Part shown: positions 7,856-16,734 of the stretch, one piece after another | Numbering within the stretch: position 1 is the first letter of the stretch | Layout: each line of letters begins with the position of its first letter | From: Firm-04 sp045617625 | Lineage (GTDB): Bacteria > Bacillota > Clostridia > Oscillospirales > Ruminococcaceae | Direction of reading: 5' to 3' | Assembly: GCA_045617625.1 (NCBI GenBank) | Contig: JAZLJA010000037.1 | Coordinates: forward strand, 1 to 64,000 | DNA length: 64,000 bases | Program-made: the position numbers and the translations under genes | The notes under the pieces: model-generated | What the model was told of the DNA's origin: nothing | What the model saw: only the letters and a program-made list of their open reading frames with translations | Databases searched by the model: none

Positions 7856-8789
7856 TTTTTCAGCCGCCGAGTTGTTCTCGATGCTGATTATCTGCCGTTT
7901 TGCACGATTTTTCGCCTGCGATGTCCCGTACAGCATCACATACGCAAAAGGGATCGTCGCCGCAGGAATTATGCAGGCGTGTCTGCTGCTGCCGATTTTC
8001 CTGCGGCGGAAACCTTATCATATCCCTCATGTCACAAAATCTGTTATCCGCGCATTTGCGTTGATTTTGTGCGCTGACCTCGCCACTGATCTATACCATC
8101 TGCTGCTGGCTGCCGATGCGCCGCACCCTGTCATCACCATGATTTTTTCCCTCTGTGCCGTCGCTTATGCAGTCAGTCTGCCGAAAGCCGCCGTGTTTCG
8201 CGCTTCGATTTTCCTCGTTGCTGCGTCGATTTTAGCATTTGCACTATTGCCGCTCGGCGGGCTTTCCACGGCACGGCTGATTTGTCTGGAATCCTCCGCC
8301 GCAGTTGCACACCCCGCAGATTTCTGGACAGGATGGAATGACAGTGCCGAGCTCGCGCTGATTCCCGTACTGTATGCATCGCATCGGAACGAATCAAAAA
8401 AAGCCGCATTTGCTTGGATTTCCGTATGTGCCATCGGGTTGCCGCTGTTGGTTCTGTATGGGGCGATGCAGTGCGGACGTCTCGGCGCAGTACAAGGCAA
8501 CCCGTTTGCACTTTTGCTGGCGCGTGTGCCGCTCTCTGACGCCCTCCGCACGGACGGGCTTTGGGTGATGCTCGCTGCAGCCTGCGCAGTTCTTGGCGGA
8601 GCGTTTCTGCTGGGGCAATTCTGCGGCGATGCCCCGCGCCCCGCACGGCAGACATTGCTTGCAGGAGCGGTGTCGCTCACGGCACTGACTATACTATTTA
8701 TAATGGGAAATTACGGCATCCATTTCGGAATGATTTCAGCCTTGCTGGTAGTCTTGCAGTGGTTTCCCTCGAAGGAGGCGACGTCATGA
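7836..8789 (+). CDS. gerAB: Spore germination permease, GerA-type B subunit
   Basis: 317 aa, highly hydrophobic, with about nine or ten membrane segments, as in the APC-superfamily GerAB transporters. Position between the A and C subunits supports the call more than any single motif. Members of the family are usually near 360 aa, so this one is short. ATG 7836 is preferred over the in-frame GTG 7818 because GAGGTG lies upstream of it. The gene overlaps the end of the A subunit by about 20 bp and overlaps the C subunit by 4 bp (ATGA). Confidence 0.82.
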   Translation: MIQTKPDFSAAELFSMLIICRFARFFACDVPYSITYAKGIVAAGIMQACLLLPIFLRRKPYHIPHVTKSVIRAFALILCADLATDLYHLLLAADAPHPVITMIFSLCAVAYAVSLPKAAVFRASIFLVAASILAFALLPLGGLSTARLICLESSAAVAHPADFWTGWNDSAELALIPVLYASHRNESKKAAFAWISVCAIGLPLLVLYGAMQCGRLGAVQGNPFALLLARVPLSDALRTDGLWVMLAAACAVLGGAFLLGQFCGDAPRPARQTLLAGAVSLTALTILFIMGNYGIHFGMISALLVVLQWFPSKEATS

Positions 8790-9700
8790 AACGATTTTTC
8801 ACGATTTTGTGTGTGTTTTGCATGGCAATGCTGACTGCCTGCACCGACATTCGCACACGAAAATACGCAGATGTAATGATCGTGCAGTCAGGTGCCGATT
8901 ATCATGTCGCGATGCGGTGCAGCGACGCAGATACGTGGTTTTCAGCAGTATCGGAATCGTGTGTGGGACTGCATGACGCCCTCGAATGCGCCGTGGGAGC
9001 AGACATCGGCACAGGACATCTCGCGCTTGTCATGTTGCAGGGTGATTCGCTCGCGCCGCTGCGTGAATGGTATGCGGCAGGATTGCTTGCCCCCACTTGT
9101 CCCGTGCTGCTCTGCGCCGATGACATCAACGCGAAAAAGCTTGCTGATACAAACATTTCCGCAAGGCTCGAACTTGCCTTTCAAAACGGGCATCTGCCGC
9201 GCATCACCGTCGGCGATGTGCTCGGAAACATCAAAAGCCGCGCAGCTATGACGATTTTGCCATATTTTGCCGACGGCATGCTCACCCTCGCCGTCCACGA
9301 CGGCAGCCGAATCTGCGGCATTTGCTCTGCGGATGCCTGTCGTGGTGCAGCATTGCTTGGCGGGCAGTTTGATGCGTTTATGCTGTCGAAAACCCAAGGA
9401 AATACTGGAGAAATCGCGCAGATACGTTCATGCCGCAACAAAATCACCTGTGGCGTTTCCGATTCAGGCATGTCTTTGACCGTAAACATAAAAATCCGCA
9501 CAGATACGAAGAATTTCAATACCGCTGCCCAAATCGCCCAACAAGATGTCACTGCATTTTTCGATGAAGCCGTTACAAAATTCGGCGCAGATACGTGTTT
9601 TCTGGAGGAATCCGCCTACCGTTGCCGCATAGAAATCCCCGCCGCCGATGCATGGCGCAAAATGCTCCGATCCGCACGCGTATATGTCATTGTGTCCTGA
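8786..9700 (+). CDS. gerAC: Spore germination lipoprotein, GerA-type C subunit
   Basis: 304 aa. It has a lipoprotein signal with lipobox LTAC near residue 19, then a soluble domain typical in position and size for GerAC. Start ATG 8786 has GAAGGAGG upstream and overlaps the permease stop. The family is often 370-400 aa, so this is a compact version. Lipid-anchored C subunits sit on the outer face of the spore inner membrane. Identity rests on operon context plus the lipobox, since sequence conservation in this family is low. Confidence 0.78.
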   Translation: MKRFFTILCVFCMAMLTACTDIRTRKYADVMIVQSGADYHVAMRCSDADTWFSAVSESCVGLHDALECAVGADIGTGHLALVMLQGDSLAPLREWYAAGLLAPTCPVLLCADDINAKKLADTNISARLELAFQNGHLPRITVGDVLGNIKSRAAMTILPYFADGMLTLAVHDGSRICGICSADACRGAALLGGQFDAFMLSKTQGNTGEIAQIRSCRNKITCGVSDSGMSLTVNIKIRTDTKNFNTAAQIAQQDVTAFFDEAVTKFGADTCFLEESAYRCRIEIPAADAWRKMLRSARVYVIVS

Positions 9701-9723
9701 TGTTGTGCATTCGCGTCATTTTC

Positions 9724-9752
9724 TTGCAATTTTGCCATTTTTGTGATATAAT
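9724..9752 (+). promoter_or_regulatory. Promoter of the GH2 gene
   Basis: TTGCAA (9724-9729), 17-bp spacer, TATAAT (9747-9752) with an extended TGTGA before it. It is about 40 bp upstream of the GH2 start codon. Confidence 0.78.
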
Positions 9753-9791
9753 TGCGACGAGAGAAAGATTCACACCGCAAAGGAGAATCAC

Positions 9792-12548
9792 ATGAAGCAA
9801 CGAAAATACGCGCTTTTCGGAGACTGGGAGCTTCGGTTGGATACCGCACAGGAACTCACTTCTCCTCCCGAATCCTACCCGCTGACCATGCGGCTGCCCG
9901 GCACGACCGCACAGCAGGGCATCGGCAGCTTCAACGCCGCCCGCGCCGAGGGCTTCCTCAGCGAAAAATACCCGTTTGAGGGGCAGATCTGGCTGCACCG
10001 CCGTGTCGAGATCAATGATGAAAACATCGGAAAACCGTTGTTTTTGTATCTTGAGCGCACACGCATGACCCGCCTCTGGGTCAACGGCCGATATGTCGGC
10101 GCGGAGCAGAGTCTTTGCACGCCGCATCGGTATGATTTGACAGCATTTGCTGATAAAATCATGGATATCGTGCTGTGTGTTGCGAATGTCGGATACCCCA
10201 CCCGCGGCGGACACATGACCTCTCCCGACACACAGACCAACTGGATCGGCGTGACAGGCGATATCCGCCTTGAAATGCACGAATCTGTGTACTTTTCAGA
10301 TGTCCGCGTATTTCCTGACGCCAAAGAACACCGCATCACCTTGGATGGCAGACTGCATGGTGCGTCATCGGTTGATGCGAGCATTGAAATCAACGCAGAT
10401 GCGCGGATTGCGACCTATCATCAAACAATTTCCGCCGATGCTTCGGAGAGATTTGAATTTTCCCTGTCTCTGCCCGACGACGCACCGCTGTGGAGCGAAT
10501 GGTCACCAAGCATCATGAAAATCACGCTGATGCTCGCAAATGGTGAGATATCAGAAGTATCATTCGGGCTCCGCGATTTTCGCGCTGCGGGGATGCAGTT
10601 CACCATCAACGACACGCCCACCATGCTTCGCGGCAAGCACGACGGTCTGCTTTTCCCGCTGACCGGTGCCGCTCCAACCGACGCAGATACGTGGATTTCG
10701 ATATTCCGCACGATGAAGTCATGGGGCATCAATCACTATCGTTTTCACACTTGCTGCCCTCCCGAGGCTTGTTTCACTGCTGCAGATATCGTCGGCATTT
10801 ATCTTGAACCCGAACTGCCGTTCTGGGGCACGATCCACGACCTCAACGACCTCGCCTGCAATCTCGACGAGCAGGCTTATCTGCTGCGCGAAGGATTACG
10901 CATCTGCGCGGTTTTCGGCAATCATCCATCGTTTTGCATGCTCTCGCTCGGCAACGAACTCTGGGGCAGCCCTGCGCGGCTTTCCGACTTGCTGACTGCC
11001 CTCCGCACCGCCGACCCACGCCCGCTTTACACGCAGGGCAGCAACAATTTCCAGCATATGCCGCAAACGATGCCGCAGGAGGATTTCTGGGTTGGTGTGC
11101 GGACAGCAAAACACAAGCTGATACGCGGTTCTTATGCGACCTGTGATGCACCTGTCGGCAGATTGCAGACCCATGCACCATCCACAAACTGGGATTATGA
11201 AGCGCACCTTTTGCCGGATGAAATCGACGCAGATGCGTGCAATTCAGGTGGTGATATCCGGATACAATACGGCACGGGCGTGAAAACGGTTCGGACAGCG
11301 GCAGCCAAGGCGTTTTGCCCCGACAAACCTGTCATCACGCATGAGATCGGTCAGTACGGCATTTATCCCGATTACCGTGAGATCCCGCATTACACAGGAG
11401 TACTGGAAGCACGTAATTTCGAGGTTTTCAGAGATCGTCTTGCGGCTGCCGGAATGCTTTTGCAGGCAGACGATTTCTTCTCCTGCTCCGGAAAACTTGC
11501 CCGTGACTGCTACAAAAACGAGCTGGAAGCCGCCATGCGCACGCCGCATCTCGCAGGATTTCAGGTTCTCGACTTGCAGGATTTCACAGGGCAGGGCACC
11601 GCACTCGTCGGGATGCTCAACAGCCTGCTCGAAAACAAAGGATTCATCTCACCTGCGCAGTGGCGTGGATTTTGCAGTGATTTTGTTCTTCTGGCGCGGT
11701 TCGATTCCTACGTCTGGGAAGCAGAAAGCACACAGCAGCTTGATTTTTACATCCGTGCAAATACAGCCATCACGAGAGTTCCGTTCCAAGCGACGCTGTG
11801 TGCAGGGAGTTACAAAACCTGCGTCCAGTTCGACGTCGAAGCCGATGCGCGGGGGCTTGTCCACATCGGGTGTGCGAAGATGCAAATTCCGCGTACATAC
11901 GTCGGAAATGCAGAACTTGTGCTGCAATGCGGAGATGCCGAAAACCGCTATGCGCTGACGATCCTGCCGCCTGCCCTGCCGCTTGATCTATACGCACACC
12001 CAAGCGTTTTCGTGTGTCACACGCTCGCTGACGCGCTGCCGATGCTGCAAAACGGCAGGCGTGTTCTGCTGCTGCCCGAATCCGTGACACGGGGCATTGT
12101 TGGATTTTATTGCGCTGATTTCTGGAACTACCCCATGTTCCGTGCAATCTCCGAAAGCATGGGTAAGGAGCCGCCTGTCGGCACGATGGGACTGTGCATT
12201 CAGGCATCGCACCCTGTTGCAAAGGCGATGTTCAGCGATGACTACACCACACCGCAATGGTATGAAATCATCACAAATGCGTGCTGTGCGATTCTTGATG
12301 ACTTTCCTGACGACTATCGCCCGATTTTGCAGATGATCGACAACGTGGAACGCAATCACCGACTCGGCATTTTATTCGAGGCGAATGTCAGCGGCGGAAA
12401 GCTCCTCGTCTGCACATCAAAAATCCATCAGCATTTGGAGGATATTGCGGTCAACCGATTCGCCCATGCGCTCCTCGACTACGCCGCATCCGATGAATTT
12501 GCGCCCCGGATCTGCATCGCTCCCGATGTTCTCGCCAAAATTTTCTGA
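9792..12548 (+). CDS. Glycoside hydrolase family 2 enzyme, cytoplasmic
   Basis: 918 aa. An N-terminal sugar-binding jelly roll (about 1-180; WLHRRVEI, LWVNGRYVG) is followed by an immunoglobulin-like domain and a TIM barrel. The barrel holds the GH2 acid/base glutamate in SLGNELWG (E389) and a likely nucleophile in ITHEIGQYG (E518). The C-terminal 250 residues are not recognised. No signal peptide or dockerin is present, so it is not cellulosomal and should act on imported oligosaccharides. GH2 includes beta-galactosidases, beta-glucuronidases and beta-mannosidases; the sequence does not decide between them. Start ATG 9792 follows AAAGGAGAA. It is a monocistronic unit between gerA and a GT2 gene. 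Confidence 0.85.
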   Translation: MKQRKYALFGDWELRLDTAQELTSPPESYPLTMRLPGTTAQQGIGSFNAARAEGFLSEKYPFEGQIWLHRRVEINDENIGKPLFLYLERTRMTRLWVNGRYVGAEQSLCTPHRYDLTAFADKIMDIVLCVANVGYPTRGGHMTSPDTQTNWIGVTGDIRLEMHESVYFSDVRVFPDAKEHRITLDGRLHGASSVDASIEINADARIATYHQTISADASERFEFSLSLPDDAPLWSEWSPSIMKITLMLANGEISEVSFGLRDFRAAGMQFTINDTPTMLRGKHDGLLFPLTGAAPTDADTWISIFRTMKSWGINHYRFHTCCPPEACFTAADIVGIYLEPELPFWGTIHDLNDLACNLDEQAYLLREGLRICAVFGNHPSFCMLSLGNELWGSPARLSDLLTALRTADPRPLYTQGSNNFQHMPQTMPQEDFWVGVRTAKHKLIRGSYATCDAPVGRLQTHAPSTNWDYEAHLLPDEIDADACNSGGDIRIQYGTGVKTVRTAAAKAFCPDKPVITHEIGQYGIYPDYREIPHYTGVLEARNFEVFRDRLAAAGMLLQADDFFSCSGKLARDCYKNELEAAMRTPHLAGFQVLDLQDFTGQGTALVGMLNSLLENKGFISPAQWRGFCSDFVLLARFDSYVWEAESTQQLDFYIRANTAITRVPFQATLCAGSYKTCVQFDVEADARGLVHIGCAKMQIPRTYVGNAELVLQCGDAENRYALTILPPALPLDLYAHPSVFVCHTLADALPMLQNGRRVLLLPESVTRGIVGFYCADFWNYPMFRAISESMGKEPPVGTMGLCIQASHPVAKAMFSDDYTTPQWYEIITNACCAILDDFPDDYRPILQMIDNVERNHRLGILFEANVSGGKLLVCTSKIHQHLEDIAVNRFAHALLDYAASDEFAPRICIAPDVLAKIF

Positions 12549-12626
12549 TGTCACTTTCCGTCCCAAATACCAAAAAATCCGCCGAAATGGAATACAAATT
12601 CTGTCAGAAAAAATCCACACAAGCTA

Positions 12627-12655
12627 TTGCAATTTTTGGCGCGTTGCGGTATAAT
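12627..12655 (+). promoter_or_regulatory. Promoter upstream of the GT2-queT region
   Basis: TTGCAA (12627-12632), 17-bp spacer, TATAAT (12650-12655). No strong promoter was seen between here and the purine genes, so it may feed a long transcript. Confidence 0.75.
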
Positions 12656-12728
12656 ATATAGTGTATGATTAGGTGAATTCTGCCGTCACGCCGATTTGGC
12701 GCATCAACGGCATATTGGAGGCATTCCA

Positions 12729-13742
12729 TTGGCTGCGACAAAACTGATTTCCGTGATTGTCCCCTGCTATAACGAAGAGGAAGTTCTTCCTATGTTTTAC
12801 GCCGAAATCACGAAGATTTCCGCGCAAATGCAGGACAAGCACCCCGAACTGACTTTTGAATACCTGTTCATCGACGACGGCTCAAAAGACCATACATTGA
12901 GAGATTTGCGTGCATTGGCAAAAAAAGACTGCCGTGTGCGCTATCTGTCGTTCTCTCGTAATTTCGGCAAAGAGGCAGGCATTTATGCAGGACTCACCAA
13001 CGCAAAGGGCGATTACTGCGTGGTGATGGATGCCGATTTGCAGCACCCGCCCGCGTTTCTCCCCACGATGTATGAGGCTGTGGCAAACGGCGAATATGAC
13101 TGTGCCACAACACGCCGCGTCAGCCGCAAGGGCGAATCGAAAGTACGCTCGTGGTTTGCGCGTCTGTTCTATAAAATCATGAACAAGATCTCCCAAACAG
13201 AAATCGTTGACGGCGCACAGGATTTCCGTTTCATGACGCGTCAGATGGTCGATGCTGTGCTTTCCATGACCGAATATAACCGTTTCTCCAAAGGTATTTT
13301 CTCGTGGGTCGGCTTTCGCGTCAAATACCTCGAATATGAAAATGTCGAACGCGCCGCAGGCACAACTGCATGGAGTTTCTGGGGGCTGTTCCGCTATTCG
13401 ATCGAGGGCATTATCGGATTTTCCACCGCACCCCTGACGCTTTCGGTCATTCTCGGCTTGATCAGCTGCCTGATTGCCGTCATCATGATTGTTGTCACGA
13501 TCGTCAAAAAGCTTGCATTCGGTGAAGCCGTCAGCGGCTATCCGACCATCATCTGCTCGATGTTTTTCCTCGGCGGATTGCAGTTGTTCGGCACGGGCAT
13601 TCTTGGTATGTACCTCTCGAAGACCTATCTGGAGGTCAAGCACCGCCCGATTTTCCTGATTCGTGAAACCAACGAAAACGCTGACCGGTTCGCGCATCCT
13701 GACGACATCACCGACGACAATTCCGAAGCCGACGAACACTGA
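12729..13742 (+). CDS. DPM1/GtrB-like family 2 glycosyltransferase with C-terminal membrane helices
   Basis: 337 aa. The GT-A domain (about 1-220) begins ISVIVPCYNEEEVLP and contains the nucleotide-sugar motif VVMDADLQHPP. Two hydrophobic segments (about 232-260 and 270-300) anchor it. This is the layout of GtrB/CsbB-type enzymes, which load a sugar onto undecaprenyl phosphate for cell-surface glycosylation. TTG 12729 is the chosen start because GGAGG lies 7 nt upstream; the reading frame is open further back to 12696 but without a ribosome binding site there. The acidic hydrophilic C-tail (about 310-337) is extra. Confidence 0.87.
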   Translation: MAATKLISVIVPCYNEEEVLPMFYAEITKISAQMQDKHPELTFEYLFIDDGSKDHTLRDLRALAKKDCRVRYLSFSRNFGKEAGIYAGLTNAKGDYCVVMDADLQHPPAFLPTMYEAVANGEYDCATTRRVSRKGESKVRSWFARLFYKIMNKISQTEIVDGAQDFRFMTRQMVDAVLSMTEYNRFSKGIFSWVGFRVKYLEYENVERAAGTTAWSFWGLFRYSIEGIIGFSTAPLTLSVILGLISCLIAVIMIVVTIVKKLAFGEAVSGYPTIICSMFFLGGLQLFGTGILGMYLSKTYLEVKHRPIFLIRETNENADRFAHPDDITDDNSEADEH

Positions 13743-13753
13743 CGGCTTTTATA

Positions 13754-13787
13754 CGCTGTTTCCTTGATAACCAGCGCAAAACAAGGG
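13754..13787 (+). promoter_or_regulatory. Probable preQ1-I riboswitch controlling queT
   Basis: CGCTG (13754-13758) pairs with CAGCG (13772-13776) to close a hairpin. Its loop CCTTG (13762-13766) can pair with CAAGG (13782-13786) downstream, giving an H-type pseudoknot. The A-rich tail CAAAACAAGG and the loop end ATAACC resemble the compact preQ1 class I aptamer. The pseudoknot includes the AAGGGGG Shine-Dalgarno of queT, which suggests translational repression when preQ1 is bound. Its position before a queuosine-precursor transporter fits. The aptamer match is by eye, not by covariance model. Confidence 0.68.
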
Positions 13788-13797
13788 GGTTATTTCC

Positions 13798-14295
13798 ATG
13801 TCACGCCGTATTTCGGTGCCGCAGCTTTCACGCATTGCCGTGGTTGCCGCTGTTTACGCTGCGCTCACCATCTGTCTTGCACCGCTTTCCTATGGTGCCG
13901 TGCAGGTGCGTGCTGCCGAGGCACTCATGCTCCTGTGCATCTATCGCAAAGAGTGGTGTGCGTCGCTCACCATCGGATGCATGATCGCCAATCTGTTCAG
14001 CGGCATGGCGGTTGATTTTGTGTTCGGCACGGCTGCCACGCTGATCGCCGCGCTGCTGATGAATCGCATCAAAAAGACGTTTGTCGCTTCACTGATCCCT
14101 GCTGTCATCAATGGGCTTGTCATCGGCGCAGAGCTTCGATTCTTTGCCGATGTTCCGTTCTGGACAGGATTCCTCGGTGTCGCTGCCGGTGAATTGCTCG
14201 CCGTGACGCTGCTTGGGCTGCTCCTTCTTCGGACAATCTCCAAGTCTGCGCATCTTTGCAGGCTGATCGGGATCCCCAACAGCACCGAGAAATAA
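13798..14295 (+). CDS. queT: QueT family queuosine-precursor transporter (ECF S component)
   Basis: 165 aa, five or six membrane segments. The conserved QueT pattern is clear: AALTICLAPLSYGAVQVRAAEAL near the start, then GCMIANLFS and VINGLVIGAEL. QueT is the substrate-binding unit of an energy-coupling-factor transporter for preQ0/preQ1 or related queuine precursors. It needs the shared EcfAAT module; the ECF genes at 47653-51212 carry their own fused S component, so the partner may be elsewhere. Start ATG 13798 is 8 nt after AAGGGGG, which lies in the riboswitch tail. Confidence 0.92.
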   Translation: MSRRISVPQLSRIAVVAAVYAALTICLAPLSYGAVQVRAAEALMLLCIYRKEWCASLTIGCMIANLFSGMAVDFVFGTAATLIAALLMNRIKKTFVASLIPAVINGLVIGAELRFFADVPFWTGFLGVAAGELLAVTLLGLLLLRTISKSAHLCRLIGIPNSTEK

Positions 14296-14337
14296 TCTTC
14301 GCAGATACGCTATTTTCACGAAAGGATGCCGCTGCCT

Positions 14338-15348
14338 ATGGACCGCCGCATGAAGCCGCTGATTCTTCTTCTGCTCATGGCACTGCTCTGCCTCACGGCG
14401 GAAATGAATGGTCTGGCACAGGAAGCCTTTCAAAGATCACAGAAAGACAAGGAAACACAGATCATCCCGCCCACTGCCACATATCTCTACGTGAAAGAGG
14501 GATTCTGGGGCGTGCGGACAGGCAGCGGACGCGTCATCATGGAGCCGAAATGGTATCTGCTGCGCATGATGGGTGAGGATACCCTGATCGCCAAGCAAAG
14601 CCCCCGACAGGGCGGAAAATTCGGCATCGTCGATTACAGCGGCGCCGTGATCGTTCCCTTTGTCTACGACGAAATCAACTACACAGGCAATGATCTGTGG
14701 ACTGCGACACTGACCGAAAAAGATCATTCGGTCTATCACCTCTATCACGGCGACGGCACACTCTGGTCTGATACCGCATGGGACGGATGTGCCTCGGCAG
14801 GCGCAATACTGTCGCTGCAAAGCGGCACAAACACTTGCTTTGCAAGGCTCGGAGATACTTCTCTTTCCGTGTGCGGCTGGCATTCCGAACACCAGGTCGG
14901 ACTGCACACGCTGACAATGGATCTGGACGAAAATCAGCTTGCACGCTGTCCCTCCCCCGATGTTCTGCTGCATCTGGGCGACACGGCTGCGAAATATCTC
15001 CTCTATCTGTTTGTCACCCCGCAAAACACCCCTGATGCAACTCTGCTCAACGCCGCCGATACTTCTTCGCTGACGGTTTCTTACCTTTATAGCGGATGCT
15101 TTCTCAATTCAGCAAGTGTTTCGCGTGTGAAGATCATCGAAGGCACTGAATTCCCGACATATCTCCTGCAAATGCAGGTCTCATATCGCCGCATGGACGG
15201 CAGCCGTATCACCGATCGCGTTACCACATCCATGCAGCTGACTGTCACCGCAAATGCCAACGGCACTTACGGCTACACCTCGTTTTTTGATCCCCAAAGT
15301 GCCTTTGTTTCCCCTGCCGAACATCCGACGGCAGCAGTTTCTCAGTAA
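14338..15348 (+). CDS. Secreted WG-repeat-containing protein of unknown function
   Basis: 336 aa. A signal peptide (about 1-27) is followed by two WG-type repeats (FWGVRTGSGRVIMEPKW and KFGIVDYSGAVIVPFVYDEI). The remainder is a beta-rich region with no family I recognise. WG repeats are of unknown function and are thought to bind other molecules. ATG 14338 is preferred to the in-frame ATG 14326, which abuts the AAAGG ribosome binding site. It lies 28 bp before purE and may be cotranscribed with it. Confidence 0.7.
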   Translation: MDRRMKPLILLLLMALLCLTAEMNGLAQEAFQRSQKDKETQIIPPTATYLYVKEGFWGVRTGSGRVIMEPKWYLLRMMGEDTLIAKQSPRQGGKFGIVDYSGAVIVPFVYDEINYTGNDLWTATLTEKDHSVYHLYHGDGTLWSDTAWDGCASAGAILSLQSGTNTCFARLGDTSLSVCGWHSEHQVGLHTLTMDLDENQLARCPSPDVLLHLGDTAAKYLLYLFVTPQNTPDATLLNAADTSSLTVSYLYSGCFLNSASVSRVKIIEGTEFPTYLLQMQVSYRRMDGSRITDRVTTSMQLTVTANANGTYGYTSFFDPQSAFVSPAEHPTAAVSQ

Positions 15349-15376
15349 TTTTTATCCACAGAAAGGATGCAGATAC

Positions 15377-15874
15377 ATGAAAAAAGTTGCAGTTATCATG
15401 GGCAGCGACAGCGATTTTCCCGTTGTCAAAGCCGCACTCACCGAGCTGAAAGGCTTTGGTGTGCCGTTTGAAGCGCATGTGATGAGCGCACACCGCACAC
15501 CCGCCCTCGCCGCTGAATTTGCAGAAAATGCAGAGAAAAACGGTTTTGGCGTCATTATCGCCTGCGCAGGCAAGGCAGCACATCTGGCAGGTGTCCTTGC
15601 GGGACACACCACGCTTCCTGTGATCGGTCTGCCCATTTCCGCATCGCAGCTTGACGGCTTGGACGCTCTGCTTGCCACCGTCCAGATGCCCACAGGCATC
15701 CCCGTGGCAACGGTCGCCATCAACGGCGCCGCAAATGCCGCACTGCTTGCTGTCCAGATGCTCGCGCTCTCCGATGAGAACCTTGCATCGCAGCTTCGCG
15801 CAAAGAAAGCCGAAATGATTGAAGGCGTCATCAAAAAAGACGCAGCACTTCAGGAACAGATTGCAGCACTGTAA
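15377..15874 (+). CDS. purE: 5-(carboxyamino)imidazole ribonucleotide mutase PurE
   Basis: 165 aa, the normal length. MGSDSDFPVV, the SAHRTP loop and the GxAGKAAHLAGVLAGHTTLPVIGLP core are all present. This class I enzyme rearranges N5-CAIR to CAIR in purine synthesis and normally works with PurK, which is not in this window. Start ATG 15377 follows GAAAGGA. It is the first of eight purine genes in one direction. Confidence 0.95.
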   Translation: MKKVAVIMGSDSDFPVVKAALTELKGFGVPFEAHVMSAHRTPALAAEFAENAEKNGFGVIIACAGKAAHLAGVLAGHTTLPVIGLPISASQLDGLDALLATVQMPTGIPVATVAINGAANAALLAVQMLALSDENLASQLRAKKAEMIEGVIKKDAALQEQIAAL

Positions 15875-15903
15875 GCAAATCCCTTTGCTGCTTTGATAGA
15901 TAA

Positions 15904-15921
15904 GAGACAGATGACTGTCTC
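15904..15921 (+). other. Small stem-loop between purE and purC
   Basis: GAGACAG (15904-15910) and CTGTCTC (15915-15921) form a 7-bp stem with a 4-nt loop. No T-run follows. No purine riboswitch was recognised here or before purE. Confidence 0.4.
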
Positions 15922-15962
15922 CGCACAAACTTCGTCAAATTTTATATATGGAGGATGTACCC

Positions 15963-16679
15963 ATGGAAAACATTGTAAAAGCCGAACAGCTCTACGAGGG
16001 CAAGGCAAAAAAGGTCTTTGCGACCAACGACCCCGATCTGGTCATCGTCGATTATAAGGACGATGCGACCGCAGGCGACGGCGCAAAGAAAGGTACGATC
16101 AAGGGCAAGGGCGTTATCAACAACCAGATGACCAACTTCATGTTCCAGATGCTGGAAAAAGAAGGGATCCCCACCCACTTTGTCGAGGAACTCAGCGAAC
16201 GCGAAACCCTCGTCAAGAAAGTATCCATCGTGCCGCTGGAAGTCATCGTCCGTAACGTCGCAGCAGGCAGCTTCTCGAAGAAGCTCGGCATCGAGGAGGG
16301 CACACCCCTCAAGCAGCCGACCCTCGAATTCAGCTACAAAAACGACGACCTGCACGACCCCTTCATCAACAGCTACTACGCACTCGGTCTGGGTCTTGCC
16401 ACACAGGAAGAAATCGACACCATCTCCAAGTATGCCTTTGCGATCAACGCTTTCATGGTGAAGTTCTTCAAGGGTCTGAACATCGACCTCATCGACTTCA
16501 AGATCGAATTCGGCAGATTCCACGGTCAGATTCTGCTGGCTGATGAGATCTCTCCCGACACCTGCCGTTTCTGGGACAGCACCACCCACGAGAAACTCGA
16601 CAAAGACCGTTTCCGCAGAGACATGGGCGGCGTTGAAGAAGCATATCAGGAAATCATGAAGCGTCTGATGGGCAAATAA
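15963..16679 (+). CDS. purC: SAICAR synthase PurC
   Basis: 238 aa. The family start KAEQLYEGKAKKVF, the DYKDDATAGDGAKKGTIKGKG loop, VEVIVRN-type segment and the DFKIEFG motif are all intact. It ligates aspartate to CAIR using ATP. Start ATG 15963 follows GGAGG; an in-frame ATG five codons earlier overlaps that site. Second gene of the purine operon. Confidence 0.95.
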   Translation: MENIVKAEQLYEGKAKKVFATNDPDLVIVDYKDDATAGDGAKKGTIKGKGVINNQMTNFMFQMLEKEGIPTHFVEELSERETLVKKVSIVPLEVIVRNVAAGSFSKKLGIEEGTPLKQPTLEFSYKNDDLHDPFINSYYALGLGLATQEEIDTISKYAFAINAFMVKFFKGLNIDLIDFKIEFGRFHGQILLADEISPDTCRFWDSTTHEKLDKDRFRRDMGGVEEAYQEIMKRLMGK

Positions 16680-16734
16680 TCCGACCGTTTTCTCTGAATG
16701 TTCGTCAAATCCATTTTCAGAACGGAGGAAACTT

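Noticed and set aside
15349..15962. Purine or other riboswitch before the purine operon
   Set aside because: Only 28 bp precede purE, and the purE-purC gap shows just a 7-bp hairpin without conserved aptamer segments.
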